A stretch of DNA of 48,513 nt, taken from Polaromonas sp. UBA4122 (GTDB lineage Bacteria; Pseudomonadota; Gammaproteobacteria; Burkholderiales; Burkholderiaceae_C). The notes under the pieces were generated by a model. It had not been told where the DNA came from. It searched no databases and saw only the letters and a program-made list of their open reading frames with translations. The position numbers were made by a program, and so were the translations under genes. Location of the stretch: the NCBI GenBank assembly GCA_002381615.1, contig DFWY01000080.1:1-48513 (forward strand). Direction: 5' to 3'. How positions within the stretch are numbered: position 1 is the first letter of the stretch; the number at the start of each line of letters is the position of its first letter. Below, piece by piece: positions 8,273 to 17,550 of the stretch.

Positions 8273-9313
8273 ATGACCACTTCCTCCTCTTCTCCCCTGA
8301 GTTACAAAGACGCCGGCGTTGACATTGACGCGGGCGACGCCCTGGTTGAACGCATCAAGCCGCTGGCCAAAAAAACCATGCGCGAAGGCGTGCTGGCGGG
8401 CATTGGTGGCTTTGGCGCCCTGTTTGAGGTGCCCAAGCGCTACAAGGAGCCCGTGCTGGTCAGCGGCACCGACGGCGTAGGCACCAAGCTGCGCCTGGCC
8501 TTTGAATGGAACATGCACGACACCGTGGGCATCGACCTGGTGGCCATGAGCGTCAACGACGTGCTGGTGCAAGGCGCCGAGCCGCTGTTCTTTCTGGACT
8601 ACTTCGCTTGCGGCAAGCTCGATGTGGACACCGCTGCCGCTGTCGTCGGCGGCATTGCCAAAGGCTGCGAGCTGAGCGGCTGCGCCCTGATTGGCGGCGA
8701 GACCGCCGAAATGCCCGGCATGTACCCCGAAGGCGAATATGACCTGGCCGGTTTTGCCGTGGGGGCTGTGGAAAAATCAAAAATCCTGACCGGCAAAGAA
8801 GTGAAACCCGGCGACGTGGTGCTGGGCCTGGCCAGCAGCGGCGTGCATTCCAACGGCTTTTCTCTGGTGCGCAAATGCATCGAGCGGGCTGCAGGCAAGC
8901 TGCCCGTCACGCTGGACGGCAAGCCCTTCAAGGAGGCCTTGATGGAGCCAACGCGCCTTTATGTCAAAACCGTGCTGGCGGCGCTGGCGGCCCACCCAAT
9001 TAAAGCGTTAGCCCACATCACAGGCGGCGGCCTGCTGGAAAACATCCCACGCGTGCTGCCCGACGGGACGGCCGCGCACTTGAAAAAAGGCAGCTGGCCG
9101 CAGACCGAGCTGTTTGCCTGGCTGCAAAACACCGCCGCCATTTCCGACTTTGAGATGAACCGCACCTTCAACAACGGCATTGGCATGGTCGTGGTGGTGG
9201 ACGCCGCCAGCGCCCAGGCTATGGCCCAAACTCTTCGTGAGTCCGGTGAACAGGTCTATGAGATCGGCGTGATTATGACCCGTGACGATGGCCCGGCTGT
9301 CATCGTCAGCTGA
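8273..9313 (+). CDS. purM: Phosphoribosylformylglycinamidine cyclo-ligase (AIR synthetase)
   Basis: Fifth step of de novo purine synthesis: ATP-dependent closure of the imidazole ring of FGAM to AIR. The 346-residue protein begins with the family phrase [21 protein letters not shown], then shows [32 protein letters not shown], the [20 protein letters not shown] block, [14 protein letters not shown] and [15 protein letters not shown]. It is divergent from perM. The upstream gap shows no riboswitch or recognisable purine-repressor box. purF on the same chromosome segment catalyses the first pathway step. Confidence 0.96.
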   Translation: MTTSSSSPLSYKDAGVDIDAGDALVERIKPLAKKTMREGVLAGIGGFGALFEVPKRYKEPVLVSGTDGVGTKLRLAFEWNMHDTVGIDLVAMSVNDVLVQGAEPLFFLDYFACGKLDVDTAAAVVGGIAKGCELSGCALIGGETAEMPGMYPEGEYDLAGFAVGAVEKSKILTGKEVKPGDVVLGLASSGVHSNGFSLVRKCIERAAGKLPVTLDGKPFKEALMEPTRLYVKTVLAALAAHPIKALAHITGGGLLENIPRVLPDGTAAHLKKGSWPQTELFAWLQNTAAISDFEMNRTFNNGIGMVVVVDAASAQAMAQTLRESGEQVYEIGVIMTRDDGPAVIVS

Positions 9314-9353
9314 TCTGTGACCCGCGCGGCTGAAGCCTTTTCCGTAAAGCCTT

Positions 9354-10559
9354 GTGACTGAAACTTCCAACACCACTGGGAAGTCAGCAAGGCGTCTTCC
9401 TGCAGCCATATGGGCGCTGGGCTTTGTCAGCCTGCTAATGGATATCTCTTCCGAGATGATCCACAGCCTCTTGCCCGTCTTCATGGTGACGGTGCTGGGC
9501 ACCAGTATGTGGGCCGTCGGTTTGATTGAAGGCGCTGCCGAGGCCACGGCGCTCATCGTCAAGGTGTTCTCTGGCGTGCTCAGTGACTTTTGGGGAAAGC
9601 GCAAGCCCCTGGCGGTGCTGGGCTACGGCTTGGGCGCGGCCTCCAAACCTCTCTTTGCACTGGCGACGACAACAGGTCTGGTGCTGGCCGCCCGCCTGAT
9701 CGACCGCGTCGGTAAAGGCCTGCGCGGCGCCCCGCGCGATGCGCTGGTGGCCGACCTGGCCCCGCCCGGCATGCGCGGTGCAGCGTTCGGCCTGCGCCAG
9801 TCGCTGGACACTGTGGGCGCTTTCGTAGGCCCCTTGGTCGCCATGGGCTTGATGCTGCTCTGGGCCAATGACTTCCGGGCCATTTTCTGGGTCGCCATGG
9901 TTCCCGGGTTCATGGCGGTGGCCCTGCTGCTGTTTGGTGTGCAGGAGCCTGCGCCCGCACAAAAGGCGCTTCAGCATAACCCCATCAGCAAAGCCAACCT
10001 GCGCCGCTTGAGCGCGCCCTATTGGCGCGTGGTCGCCATTGGCGCCGTGTTCACGCTGGCCCGCTTCAGCGAAGCTTTCTTACTGTTACGTGCGCTGCAA
10101 GTCGGCCTGCCGGTCGCTTACACGCCGCTGGTGCTGATCGGCATGAATCTGGTCTATGCCCTGGGCGCTTACCCCTTTGGCAAGCTGTCAGACGCCGTCA
10201 GCCACACCACGCTGCTGGCGTGGGGTCTGGTTGTTCTGATCGCCGCCGATGTGGTGCTGGCCTCCAGCAGCCACCTGACTTGGGTAGGGGCCGGCATTAC
10301 ACTGTGGGGACTGCACATGGCCATGACCCAGGGCTTGCTCGCCACCATGGTGGCCGACACCGCACCGCCGGACCTGCGCGGCACCGCCTTCGGCTTTTTT
10401 AACCTGATGAGCGGCCTGGCGATGCTGCTGGCCAGCACAGTGGCTGGCGTTCTATGGGACCAGCTGGGCGCTCCGGCTACCTTTGCCGCAGGCGCTGCTT
10501 TCAGCCTGGCGGCGCTGGCGCTGCTGTGGCGCTGGCGCGGCTCTCGCGTCCAGCAATGA
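9354..10559 (+). CDS. Major facilitator superfamily transporter
   Basis: Predicted 401-residue, about 12-span inner-membrane carrier; substrate unknown. It starts at a GTG 40 bp after purM. Span 1 contains DISSEMIHSLLPVF, and the loop after span 2 shows the MFS motif-A-like GVLSDFWGKRKPLA. A second charged loop reads RLIDRVGKGLRGAPRDALVAD, and the C-terminal half begins near residue 215. This text matches a group of uncharacterised MFS permeases common in Burkholderiales that I cannot link to a substrate. Its final 59 bp overlap an opposite-strand open frame discussed separately. It may be co-transcribed with purM. Confidence 0.85.
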   Translation: MTETSNTTGKSARRLPAAIWALGFVSLLMDISSEMIHSLLPVFMVTVLGTSMWAVGLIEGAAEATALIVKVFSGVLSDFWGKRKPLAVLGYGLGAASKPLFALATTTGLVLAARLIDRVGKGLRGAPRDALVADLAPPGMRGAAFGLRQSLDTVGAFVGPLVAMGLMLLWANDFRAIFWVAMVPGFMAVALLLFGVQEPAPAQKALQHNPISKANLRRLSAPYWRVVAIGAVFTLARFSEAFLLLRALQVGLPVAYTPLVLIGMNLVYALGAYPFGKLSDAVSHTTLLAWGLVVLIAADVVLASSSHLTWVGAGITLWGLHMAMTQGLLATMVADTAPPDLRGTAFGFFNLMSGLAMLLASTVAGVLWDQLGAPATFAAGAAFSLAALALLWRWRGSRVQQ

Positions 10560-10734
10560 CCGCAGGACCGGTCGGACCGGTGGTGGTAACTTGCTGCGCA
10601 TCAGCATTTAGCCTGCGCAGCGTGGCCACGGTCAGGTCGAACTCCGTCACCTGAACCGTATTCGGGGTAGCAGAAAAAGTAAAAAGCCGTTGCAAATGCG
10701 GATAGCGCGGGAGTTGCTGGAGGCTTGTCAACAA
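10501..10734 (-). CDS. Doubtful small ORF downstream of the MBL-fold gene
   Basis: An open frame of about 77 codons could begin at a TTG 2 nt after the stop of the MBL-fold gene. Its middle (VTEFDLTVATLRRLNADAQQ) reads more like protein than most shadow frames, and the 177-bp gap has no other content. Against it: no clear ribosome site, an Ala/Pro-rich end and an antisense overlap of 59 bp with the MFS gene. It may be a decayed gene end rather than a functional gene. I do not recognise it. Confidence 0.2.
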   Translation of the reverse strand: MLTSLQQLPRYPHLQRLFTFSATPNTVQVTEFDLTVATLRRLNADAQQVTTTGPTGPAVIAGRESRASATAAPAPPG

Positions 10735-10736
10735 GG

Positions 10737-11588
10737 CTACTGCCGAAGCTGCCCCGCCTCGACCACCATGCCCGCATGGCCGTGGCTGACAATTTCGCTG
10801 CCGATGGTTGCACGCATTTTTATCGCCGAAGCCATGCCGGTGCAGTGGCAAGGGATGAGGAAATCCGCATTCCAGCCGGTCATCACCTCGAAAGTCTGCT
10901 CGAGACGTTGTTCGTTTGCCTGTAACAGATGCATCCCGCCGACGACGCCACGCACTTTGGATATCCCCGAAATCTTGCGGATGTAATCGATCGTGTTCGA
11001 CAAGCCTGAATGGCAGCAACCGAGCAACACGACGAGCCCATCGTCGGTTTCGAACCACATCGATTGATCGTCCTCGATCCCGTCCACAGTAACGCGATTC
11101 TTGTCGAAGTAAAACGTGCCGCCAGTATCTTCAAACGAATTCAGTCGCGGCACCGGGCCAGTTATGCCTACCCCCGGCGCGAGATAGTGCGGCGCAGCGA
11201 TTGAATGGACGCGGCTGGCCGGCAATGCCGCCAATGCCTGTCGTGATTCCTCAGGCATGCCGTAGGTATCCGCGTCCGGCTTGTACCAAAATCGCTCGAT
11301 ATCGATCTGATTGGCGAAATACAATTCCGCGTGATTGTTTTCTGCCAAAAACTTGTCCAGCGTTCCGGTGTGGTCGCGATGCCCGTGACTGATGACAAGC
11401 AGGTCCGCATCCTTCAGGTTGATGCCGAGGCGCGCCGCATTGCCCTGCAAGGCTCCCATGTGTCCGGTATCAAACAGAATGTGTCGGCTGCCGACTTCAA
11501 CCCAAGCGGCAAAGCCGTGTTCCTTTTCCAGCCCTTCGGATGCTTCGTTGTCAGCCAGCAGGGTAATTTTGACGGAATCCTTCGACAC
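10737..11588 (-). CDS. MBL-fold metallo-hydrolase (COG1237-like)
   Basis: Metallo-beta-lactamase-fold protein of 283 residues, resembling the group that includes the archaeal dihydropterin-ribofuranosylaminobenzene-phosphate synthase-like proteins. The metal motif SHGHRDHTG lies near residues 67-75; later ligands are plausible in LLGCCHSGL and IPCHCTG. The N-terminal phrase KITLLADNEASEGLEKEHGFAAWVE, with ILFDTG, is typical of the group. GTG at 11588 is chosen because AAGGAG lies 6 nt upstream; the ATG at 11609 has no such site and precedes that Shine-Dalgarno. The true reaction in this organism is unknown. The promoter region is AT-rich with a perfect palindrome, and the gene stands apart from the housekeeping runs, so it may be acquired. 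Confidence 0.85.
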   Translation of the reverse strand: MSKDSVKITLLADNEASEGLEKEHGFAAWVEVGSRHILFDTGHMGALQGNAARLGINLKDADLLVISHGHRDHTGTLDKFLAENNHAELYFANQIDIERFWYKPDADTYGMPEESRQALAALPASRVHSIAAPHYLAPGVGITGPVPRLNSFEDTGGTFYFDKNRVTVDGIEDDQSMWFETDDGLVVLLGCCHSGLSNTIDYIRKISGISKVRGVVGGMHLLQANEQRLEQTFEVMTGWNADFLIPCHCTGMASAIKMRATIGSEIVSHGHAGMVVEAGQLRQ

Positions 11589-11638
11589 ATCACTCTCCTT
11601 CACAGTCATTGGGAAACCAATTTATTCAGCGGTTTTTG

Positions 11639-11652
11639 GTAAAATATTTTAC
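11639..11652. promoter_or_regulatory. Perfect 14-bp palindrome upstream of the MBL-fold gene
   Basis: GTAAAATATTTTAC is identical to its reverse complement. It starts 51 bp upstream of the GTG start and contains TAAAAT/ATTTTA, which could be the -10 box read on the minus strand. A dimeric repressor site overlapping the -10 is the simplest reading. No regulator gene is adjacent. Confidence 0.55.
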
Positions 11653-11792
11653 ATTTCACCCACAGAAAAAAAGTCATAACGCACATCCTCATTGAGGGCA
11701 GCGTTAGCAGCTTGATTGACAGAACCAGGACACTTTCGGGATCAACAGACCGGTAGCGCATCCGGGAACATCAAAAACGCGTAATGGTACGT

Positions 11793-12107
11793 TCAGGAGA
11801 TCGGCCGCAGGTCTTCCACCGACATCCGGTAAATACGGATAGGAAATTCAACCACCTCAATTGAAGTATCGCACCTTGTTGCCGTCGTGAAAACCACAGT
11901 TTTGTGTACTGTAATGCCGAGTTTGGCATGTCGGTCCTCAAGATGCGCCTCCCAGTCAGCTCGATTGGTTTGACCCGCCACCCACGGGCGCAGGCCCACC
12001 TCCAAGGCGAGTCCTGAATCGCTCGTTACCCGTTCACCAGTTGATGCGCTGATCGACTGATACTTCGGTGAGTCCTGTGCCGATGGGTCCTGTCGGTTTC
12101 CCTTCAA
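11793..12107 (-). CDS. Hypothetical protein, unrecognised
   Basis: A 104-codon frame starting at TTG. The product is mixed in composition (VHKTVVFTTATRCDTSIEVVEF near the end, FPIRIYRMS) without signal peptide, membrane span or known motif. A 4-bp overlap with another upstream open frame (12104-12298) and the weak start make it uncertain. It lies in the accessory patch between the MBL-fold gene and the tRNA operon. It could be the tail of a truncated gene. I do not assign a function. Confidence 0.3.
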   Translation of the reverse strand: MKGNRQDPSAQDSPKYQSISASTGERVTSDSGLALEVGLRPWVAGQTNRADWEAHLEDRHAKLGITVHKTVVFTTATRCDTSIEVVEFPIRIYRMSVEDLRPIS

Positions 12108-12241
12108 TCTGTTATTTTTGAATTTTCAATTGGCAGCAATAGCACCTTCAATATGTCATCAATGCGGACCGGACCTCTCGGAGCAGCGTGAAATAAAAAA
12201 CCGGCGTGTAGCCCGTTTGAGGCCCTGAAGGCTTTATTTGC

Positions 12242-12272
12242 TGCTACCCCAAGGGCTCCCCGGGGGGTAGCA
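12242..12272. repeat. 9-bp inverted repeat behind the tRNA operon
   Basis: TGCTACCCC (12242-12250) and GGGGTAGCA (12264-12272) pair perfectly around 13 nt. A further GGGTAGCA lies at 12290-12297. No U run follows, so it is not a standard terminator. Confidence 0.45.
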
Positions 12273-12316
12273 CCAGCACAACGCAAAACGGGTAGCAAAA
12301 GAGGCCTGAAAATAGC

Positions 12317-12352
12317 AAAAAACCGTTGTAAATCAATGACTTACAACGGTTT
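12317..12352 (-). terminator. Terminator of the tRNA-Ala-Glu-Asp operon
   Basis: Perfect 12-bp stem (12320-12331 with 12341-12352; AAACCGTTGTAA and its complement) with a 9-nt loop. On the minus strand it ends in a run of T from the A stretch at 12317-12322. It lies 13 bp past the end of tRNA-Asp. Confidence 0.85.
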
Positions 12353-12364
12353 CGCTTTTTACTA

Positions 12365-12441
12365 TGGCGGAGTGGACGGGACTCGAACCCGCGACCCCCG
12401 GCGTGACAGGCCGGTATTCTAACCAACTGAACTACCACTCC
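12365..12441 (-). tRNA. tRNA-Asp (anticodon GTC)
   Basis: 77 nt on the minus strand: acceptor GGAGTGG pairs with CCACTCC, D-arm GTTCAGTTGGTTAGAAT, anticodon arm CCGGCCTGTCACGCCGG with GTC, T-arm GCGGGTTCGAGTCCCGT, discriminator G and an encoded CCA. Third gene of a three-tRNA operon. Confidence 0.96.
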
Positions 12442-12518
12442 TGGTAGATAGCGTTTACTCTTGCGAGCCAAGTGCTAACAACTTGCGCCTTGTCTCAACA
12501 CATTGCTGTGAAGAATGC

Positions 12519-12594
12519 TGGCGACCCCACGGGGATTCGAACCCCGGTACCTACCGTGAAAGGGTAGTGTCCTAGGCCTCTAGACGATGGGGTC
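12519..12594 (-). tRNA. tRNA-Glu (anticodon TTC)
   Basis: 76 nt on the minus strand: acceptor GACCCCA/TGGGGTC, anticodon arm with CCCTTTCACGG (anticodon TTC), T-arm CCGGGGTTCGAATCCCCGT, encoded CCA. Middle gene of the operon, which lies directly downstream of gltX, the gene for its own synthetase. Confidence 0.96.
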
Positions 12595-12681
12595 AAAACC
12601 TTGGAACTTCCGCAGCAGGCTTTAAGCTTTTACACAAAAGGCCTGCCAAAAAAACCGATCAAAACTCTTCCCGACAATCTT

Positions 12682-12757
<76 letters not shown>

Positions 12758-12793
12758 TATGTTGCAAGTTTCCCTGCAATTGTCGAGCCTTGA

Positions 12794-12823
12794 ATTATAG
12801 CCCGAAAATTATGTGTTTTTCAA
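12794..12823 (-). promoter_or_regulatory. Promoter of the tRNA operon
   Basis: On the minus strand TTGAAA (12818-12823), 18 bp, then a perfect TATAAT (12794-12799). It lies in the 81-bp gap between the gltX stop and tRNA-Ala, so the tRNAs need not depend on gltX transcription. Confidence 0.75.
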
Positions 12824-12838
12824 ACCTGCAACCGACCT

Positions 12839-14245
12839 TCAATCAATCTTCAGCCGGGCCATCACATCTTCTCGTGTCATGAGTTCCAGAATGGCGTCCA
12901 GCGAAGGCGTTTGCGGCGTACCCATGACGAGCACGCGCACCGGCATGGCCAGTTGCGGCATCTTCAGACCGCTCTCGACCAGCACCTGCTTGATCGCTGC
13001 GGCAATCGCCGCTTTGTTCCACTCGCAGCGACCCAGCGCAACAGCGAGCTTGGCGAGGGCCGGGCGCACAGCCTCGGTCACATGCGTACTGACATCCGCG
13101 CTACTGGCCTGCCCTCCGGTCACGAGCAATTGCAACCAGCCAGCCAGATCGACCAGCGTACTGCAGCGGTCTTTGAACAGGCCACAGCCCCGCGCAAGCC
13201 GTGCGGCGTCCCAACCCGTGACGCCCAGGGCCGTCAGGAAGGGTTGCACCAGTTCGGCCAGCTTTTCATCTGCCGTGGCCTTGAGGTGCTGCGCGTTCAC
13301 CCAGCGCAGTTTGGCTTCGTCGAACTGCGCGGCGCTCTTGCCGAGGTGATCCAGGTTGAACCACTGGAGAAACTGCTCACGGCTGAAAATTTCGTCGTCA
13401 CCATGGCTCCAGCCCAAGCGCGCCAGGTAGTTCACCATGGCGTCCGGCAAGTACCCCTCGACGGCATATTGCGTCACCGCCTTGGCGCCATTGCGCTTGC
13501 TCATCTTCTCGCCCTGCTCGTTGAGAACGGTTGGCAAGTGCGCATAGACCGGCACCGCTTTGCCGAGCGCGCGAAAGATATTGATCTGGCGCGGCGTGTT
13601 GTTCACATGGTCGTCACCGCGGATCACATGCGTGATGGCCATGTCCATGTCGTCCACCACCACGCAGAAGTTGTAGGTTGGCGTGCCATCAGGGCGCGCA
13701 ATGACCAGGTCATCAAGTTCGTCGTTGCTGATCTCGATACGACCCTTGACTTTATCGTCCCAGACCACCGAGCCGCCTTGCGGATTCTTGAAGCGCAGCA
13801 CAGGTTGCACTCCTGCAGGCACAGGGGGCAGCGTCTTGCCGGGCTCAGGCCGCCAAGTGCCGTCGTAGCGCGGCTTCTCCTTGGCAGCCATCTGCTGTTC
13901 ACGCAGCGCGTCGAGCTCCGCCACACTCATGTAGCAGGGATAGACATGGCCGGCAGCCTGCAGCTCCGCCAGCACTGCCTTGTAGCGGTCCATGCGCTGC
14001 ATCTGGTAGAACGGACCTTCGTCATAGTCCAGGCCCAGCCAGCGCATGCCTTCGATGATCACATCGACGGCAGCCTGGCTCGAACGCTCCACATCGGTGT
14101 CTTCAATGCGCAAAATGAAGATGCCGCCGGTGGCGCGCGCAAACGCCCACGGATACAGCGCCGAGCGGATGTTGCCGAGGTGAATAAAGCCTGTGGGGGA
14201 AGGCGCAAATCTCGTTCGTGTTTTTTTGGATGCTTGTTGGGTCAT
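12839..14245 (-). CDS. gltX: Glutamyl-tRNA synthetase
   Basis: Class I synthetase charging tRNA-Glu. The 468-residue protein starts with [22 protein letters not shown], in which the HIGH signature appears as HLGN, a normal variant among GluRS. The second ATP motif KMSKR lies in [13 protein letters not shown]. Further conserved blocks are [38 protein letters not shown] and [14 protein letters not shown]; the C-terminal alpha-helical anticodon-binding domain follows. It lies next to the tRNA operon containing tRNA-Glu, on the same strand, and 11 bp downstream of metZ. Confidence 0.96.
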   Translation of the reverse strand: MTQQASKKTRTRFAPSPTGFIHLGNIRSALYPWAFARATGGIFILRIEDTDVERSSQAAVDVIIEGMRWLGLDYDEGPFYQMQRMDRYKAVLAELQAAGHVYPCYMSVAELDALREQQMAAKEKPRYDGTWRPEPGKTLPPVPAGVQPVLRFKNPQGGSVVWDDKVKGRIEISNDELDDLVIARPDGTPTYNFCVVVDDMDMAITHVIRGDDHVNNTPRQINIFRALGKAVPVYAHLPTVLNEQGEKMSKRNGAKAVTQYAVEGYLPDAMVNYLARLGWSHGDDEIFSREQFLQWFNLDHLGKSAAQFDEAKLRWVNAQHLKATADEKLAELVQPFLTALGVTGWDAARLARGCGLFKDRCSTLVDLAGWLQLLVTGGQASSADVSTHVTEAVRPALAKLAVALGRCEWNKAAIAAAIKQVLVESGLKMPQLAMPVRVLVMGTPQTPSLDAILELMTREDVMARLKID

Positions 14246-14256
14246 GGCTTACGATG

Positions 14257-15489
14257 TCATTTCAGGCTGTCCAGACCCCGCGCGAGATCGGCTTTCAAAT
14301 CGTCAATATGTTCAAGTCCCACGGCCACGCGAATCAGGCCCTGGCCGATGCCGGCGGCCTGCCGCTGCGCTTCGGTGAGTCGACCGTGCGACGTGGTCGC
14401 AGGATGGGTCACGGTGGTTTTGGTGTCCCCGAGGTTGGACGTGATACTGCAGACCTGGGTGCTGTCGATCACATGGAAGGCGTTTTTGCGGGCGCTGTCG
14501 GCATCAAGACCTTTGAGGTCAAACGACACCACCGCGCCACCGCAGCCCTGCCCGTTGAGGGTTTGCTGCTGCATGGCCAGCGCGTGCTGGGGGTGAGACT
14601 TCAGGCCGGGGTAATACACGCGGGCCACGCCCGGCTGCGCTTCCAGCCAGGTCGCCAGCGCCAGCGCGTTGGCGCTTTGCGCCTGCATGCGAATGGAGAG
14701 TGTCTCCAGGCCCTTGAGAACCACCCAGGCATTGAAGGGTGACAGCGTCATGCCGGCACTGCGCATGATGGGAACGAGTTTTTCATCGATGAGTTTTTTC
14801 GGCCCGCAGATCGCACCCGCAATCACGCGACCCTGGCCGTCGAGATATTTGGTGCCCGAATGAATAACCAGGTCAGCCCCCAATGTGACAGGCTGTGACA
14901 GTGCAGGTGAGCAAAAACAGTTGTCGACGGCCAGCAAGGCGCCCGCCGCATGCGCCACGTCGGCTAGCGCGCGGATGTCGCAGACCTCGGTCAGCGGGTT
15001 GGTGGGCGTTTCGGCAAACAGCAGTTTGGTGTTGGGCTTGACGGCTGCTTTCCACTGGGCCACGTCGGTTTGCGACACAAAAGTACTTTCCACACCAAAC
15101 TTGGCAAACTCGCCGCCGATCAGCCTGATGGTGGAGCCAAACACCGACTGGGAACAGATCACATGGTCGCCGCTCTTGAGCAGGCCCATGCACATCAGCA
15201 GGATCGCCGCCATGCCGCTGGAAGTACCAATGCAGGCCTCTGTGCCTTCCATCGCGGCCAGCCGCTGCTCCATGCTGGATACCGTGGGGTTGGAGAAGCG
15301 GGAATAGACGTAACCCTCTTCCTCGTTGGCAAAGCGCCGTACGGCCGTGGCGGCATCTGGCTGCACGAAGCTGCTGGTCAGGTACAGCGCTTCGGAATTT
15401 TCACCGTATTGGCTTTTGTCCACGGCGGTGCGCACGGCCAGTGTGTCGCGGTGAAGGTTTTCAGGTAATTTTTTATGCGTCACGTTCAA
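14257..15489 (-). CDS. metZ: O-succinylhomoserine sulfhydrylase
   Basis: PLP enzyme of the Cys/Met metabolism family that forms homocysteine from O-succinylhomoserine (or the O-acetyl ester) and sulfide. The PLP lysine is Lys214 in HSGTKYLDGQGR; other family blocks are YSRFSNPTVSSMEQRLAAMEG, SSGMAAILL, FAETPTNPLTEVCDI and LAVDNCF. Length 410 residues. The start is TTG at 15489, overlapping the purF stop as TTGA, which means coupled translation. The order folC-SPOR-cvpA-purF-metZ is conserved in Burkholderiales and supports the metZ call over cystathionine gamma-synthase. Confidence 0.92.
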   Translation of the reverse strand: MNVTHKKLPENLHRDTLAVRTAVDKSQYGENSEALYLTSSFVQPDAATAVRRFANEEEGYVYSRFSNPTVSSMEQRLAAMEGTEACIGTSSGMAAILLMCMGLLKSGDHVICSQSVFGSTIRLIGGEFAKFGVESTFVSQTDVAQWKAAVKPNTKLLFAETPTNPLTEVCDIRALADVAHAAGALLAVDNCFCSPALSQPVTLGADLVIHSGTKYLDGQGRVIAGAICGPKKLIDEKLVPIMRSAGMTLSPFNAWVVLKGLETLSIRMQAQSANALALATWLEAQPGVARVYYPGLKSHPQHALAMQQQTLNGQGCGGAVVSFDLKGLDADSARKNAFHVIDSTQVCSITSNLGDTKTTVTHPATTSHGRLTEAQRQAAGIGQGLIRVAVGLEHIDDLKADLARGLDSLK

Positions 15490-17015
15490 TCTTCTTGTGG
15501 ATTGGGAAGCGCCAGGCGCGACACATCCACGTCGCCGTCCTCGCCGATCTTCTCTGCGGTATCGGCCCGCTGTGAATTCATTGCAGCAATGGTCTCGGCC
15601 GTCACGTCACCAGTGATGTACACGCCATCAAAGCAGGAAGCGTCAAAGCCATCCAGCTTGGTGTTCAGCGAACCAATGGCACGCCGCATACCCTCCACGT
15701 CCTGGTAAATCAGCGCATCGCAGCCAATCACCTGGCGAATTTCTTCAATGCTGCGACCGTGCGCCACCAACTCGTCCGGCGTAGGCATGTCGATTCCGTA
15801 GACATTCGGATAACGCACAGGCGGCGCAGCGCTGGCCAGGTAGACCTTGCGCGCACCGGCCTCGCGCGCCATCTGCACAATCTCACGGCTGGTGGTGCCG
15901 CGCACAATGGAATCATCAACCAACAGTACATTGCGGCCCTTGAACTCGCTGGCAATCACGTTGAGTTTCTGGCGCACTGATTTTTTGCGCACGCCCTGCC
16001 CGGGCATGATGAAGGTGCGACCCACGTAGCGGTTCTTCACAAAACCCTCGCGGTAGGGAATACCGAGCAGATGCGCCAGCTGGGTGGCGCTGGGGCGGCT
16101 CGATTCGGGAATCGGAATGATCACGTCGATCTCGTTGGGCGGCACCGTGGAGACCACGCGCTTGGCCAGCGTTTCACCGAGGTTGAGGCGGGCCTGGTAA
16201 ACAGAGATGCCATCAAGCACGGAGTCGGGACGCGCAAAGTACACAAACTCGAAAATGCAGGGATAGAGCTTGGCATTGACTGCGCATTGCTCGGCGTGTA
16301 CCGTGCCCTCCAGGTCCACAAACACCGCCTCGCCCGGCGCGATGTCACGCTCGAACTGGTGCGAGGTGCCTTCCAGGGCGACCGACTCGCTGGCCACCAT
16401 CACGGTGTCGCCATCTTCGTTTTGGCCACGGCCCAGGCACAGCGGGCGAATGCCAAACGGGTCGCGAAAGGCCAGCATCCCGTGGCCGGCGATCAGCGCC
16501 ACCACGGCGTACGATCCCCTGACACGCTTGTGCACACCACGCACCGCTGCAAATACATCGACGGGCTTGAGCGGCAGACCACGCGTGGTTTTTTCCAGCT
16601 CGTGCGCCAGCACATTGAGCAGCACTTCAGAGTCGCTGTCGGTGTTGATGTGGCGGTGGTCGGTGTTGAAAAGCTCGGCCTTGAGCTCGGCCGCGTTGGT
16701 CAGGTTGCCGTTGTGCGACAACACCAGGCCAAACGGGGCGTTGACATAAAACGGCTGCGCTTCGTCTTCGCTGTAGGCGTTGCCCGCCGTGGGGTAACGC
16801 ACCTGCCCCAAGCCCACATTGCCCGGCAAGGCGCGCATGTTGCGGGTGCGAAACACGTCGCGCACCATGCCCTTGGCCTTGTGCATGAAGAACTTGCGCC
16901 CTTGCTGCGTGACGATGCCGGCGGCATCCTGGCCACGGTGCTGCAGCAGCAGCAGGCCGTCATAAATCAGCTGGTTAACCGGGGCTTTGCTGACGACGCC
17001 GACTATTCCGCACAT
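15486..17015 (-). CDS. purF: Amidophosphoribosyltransferase
   Basis: Committed step of purine synthesis: PRPP and glutamine give phosphoribosylamine. The N-terminal glutamine amidotransferase begins MCGIVGVV with nucleophile Cys2, followed by HRGQDAAGI and SHNGNL. The C-terminal phosphoribosyltransferase part shows the PRPP loop VLLVDDSIVRGTTSREIV, and PDSSRPSAT-like text (IPIPESSRPSATQLA). No extended cysteine set for an Fe-S cluster is apparent. Length 509 residues. It overlaps metZ by four bases and follows cvpA by 34 bp. Confidence 0.96.
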   Translation of the reverse strand: MCGIVGVVSKAPVNQLIYDGLLLLQHRGQDAAGIVTQQGRKFFMHKAKGMVRDVFRTRNMRALPGNVGLGQVRYPTAGNAYSEDEAQPFYVNAPFGLVLSHNGNLTNAAELKAELFNTDHRHINTDSDSEVLLNVLAHELEKTTRGLPLKPVDVFAAVRGVHKRVRGSYAVVALIAGHGMLAFRDPFGIRPLCLGRGQNEDGDTVMVASESVALEGTSHQFERDIAPGEAVFVDLEGTVHAEQCAVNAKLYPCIFEFVYFARPDSVLDGISVYQARLNLGETLAKRVVSTVPPNEIDVIIPIPESSRPSATQLAHLLGIPYREGFVKNRYVGRTFIMPGQGVRKKSVRQKLNVIASEFKGRNVLLVDDSIVRGTTSREIVQMAREAGARKVYLASAAPPVRYPNVYGIDMPTPDELVAHGRSIEEIRQVIGCDALIYQDVEGMRRAIGSLNTKLDGFDASCFDGVYITGDVTAETIAAMNSQRADTAEKIGEDGDVDVSRLALPNPQED

Positions 17016-17049
17016 GGTGTTTCGATCATGATGTATTGACTCATAAAAA

Positions 17050-17535
17050 TTAATTCAAAACCTTTGCAAACTGCGCCGGCAGCACCGGCTTCAAACCTTT
17101 CAGCGTGGCTGTCAGAACGGCCGCTCCTTGCGACTCCTGCCACCAGTTGCTGGACCGGAGCGCCGTCATGTCCATCACCACGGTGGCGGCCAGCAACAAA
17201 ATCAGGCCACGCATCAGGCCAAAGGCCGCACCCAGCGTGCGGTCCACCGGTCGCAAGCCGATGGCTTCAACCAGCTTCTTCAGCAAAAAAGCCAGCAAGC
17301 CCGCCGCAAATACCGCTGCAATAAATATCAGCACAAACGCCGCCGCATAGCGTACGGGCGCTGACGCGGACTGCAGAGGCAGCAGAGTGACAACTTGTGG
17401 CGCAGCCCATTGCGCCACATAAAACGACACGGCCCAACCCAGCACCGACAACACCTCGTACACCAGCCCGCGCCAGGCACCCAGCACCATGGAAAAGAGC
17501 AACACCCCCAGCAAAATCCAGTCAAGCGCCGCCAC
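17050..17535 (-). CDS. cvpA: CvpA family membrane protein
   Basis: Inner-membrane protein, 161 residues with about four hydrophobic spans, beginning at GTG with ALDWILLGVLLFSMVLGAWRG, the family's opening phrase. CvpA was named for colicin V production but its wider role, often tied to envelope stress or purF expression, is unresolved. Later conserved text includes GLRPVDRTLGAAFGLMRGLILL. It sits 15 bp from the SPOR gene and 34 bp from purF, the standard position. Confidence 0.9.
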   Translation of the reverse strand: MAALDWILLGVLLFSMVLGAWRGLVYEVLSVLGWAVSFYVAQWAAPQVVTLLPLQSASAPVRYAAAFVLIFIAAVFAAGLLAFLLKKLVEAIGLRPVDRTLGAAFGLMRGLILLLAATVVMDMTALRSSNWWQESQGAAVLTATLKGLKPVLPAQFAKVLN

Positions 17536-17550
17536 GAATCTACAAACTGC

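Noticed and set aside
12104-12298. 64-codon minus-strand frame next to the tRNA operon
   Set aside because: Runs through the 9-bp inverted repeat and has no ribosome site.
12911-14596. 561-codon plus-strand frame opposite gltX
   Set aside because: Crosses the gltX-metZ junction antisense and is His/Arg/Gln-rich without motifs.
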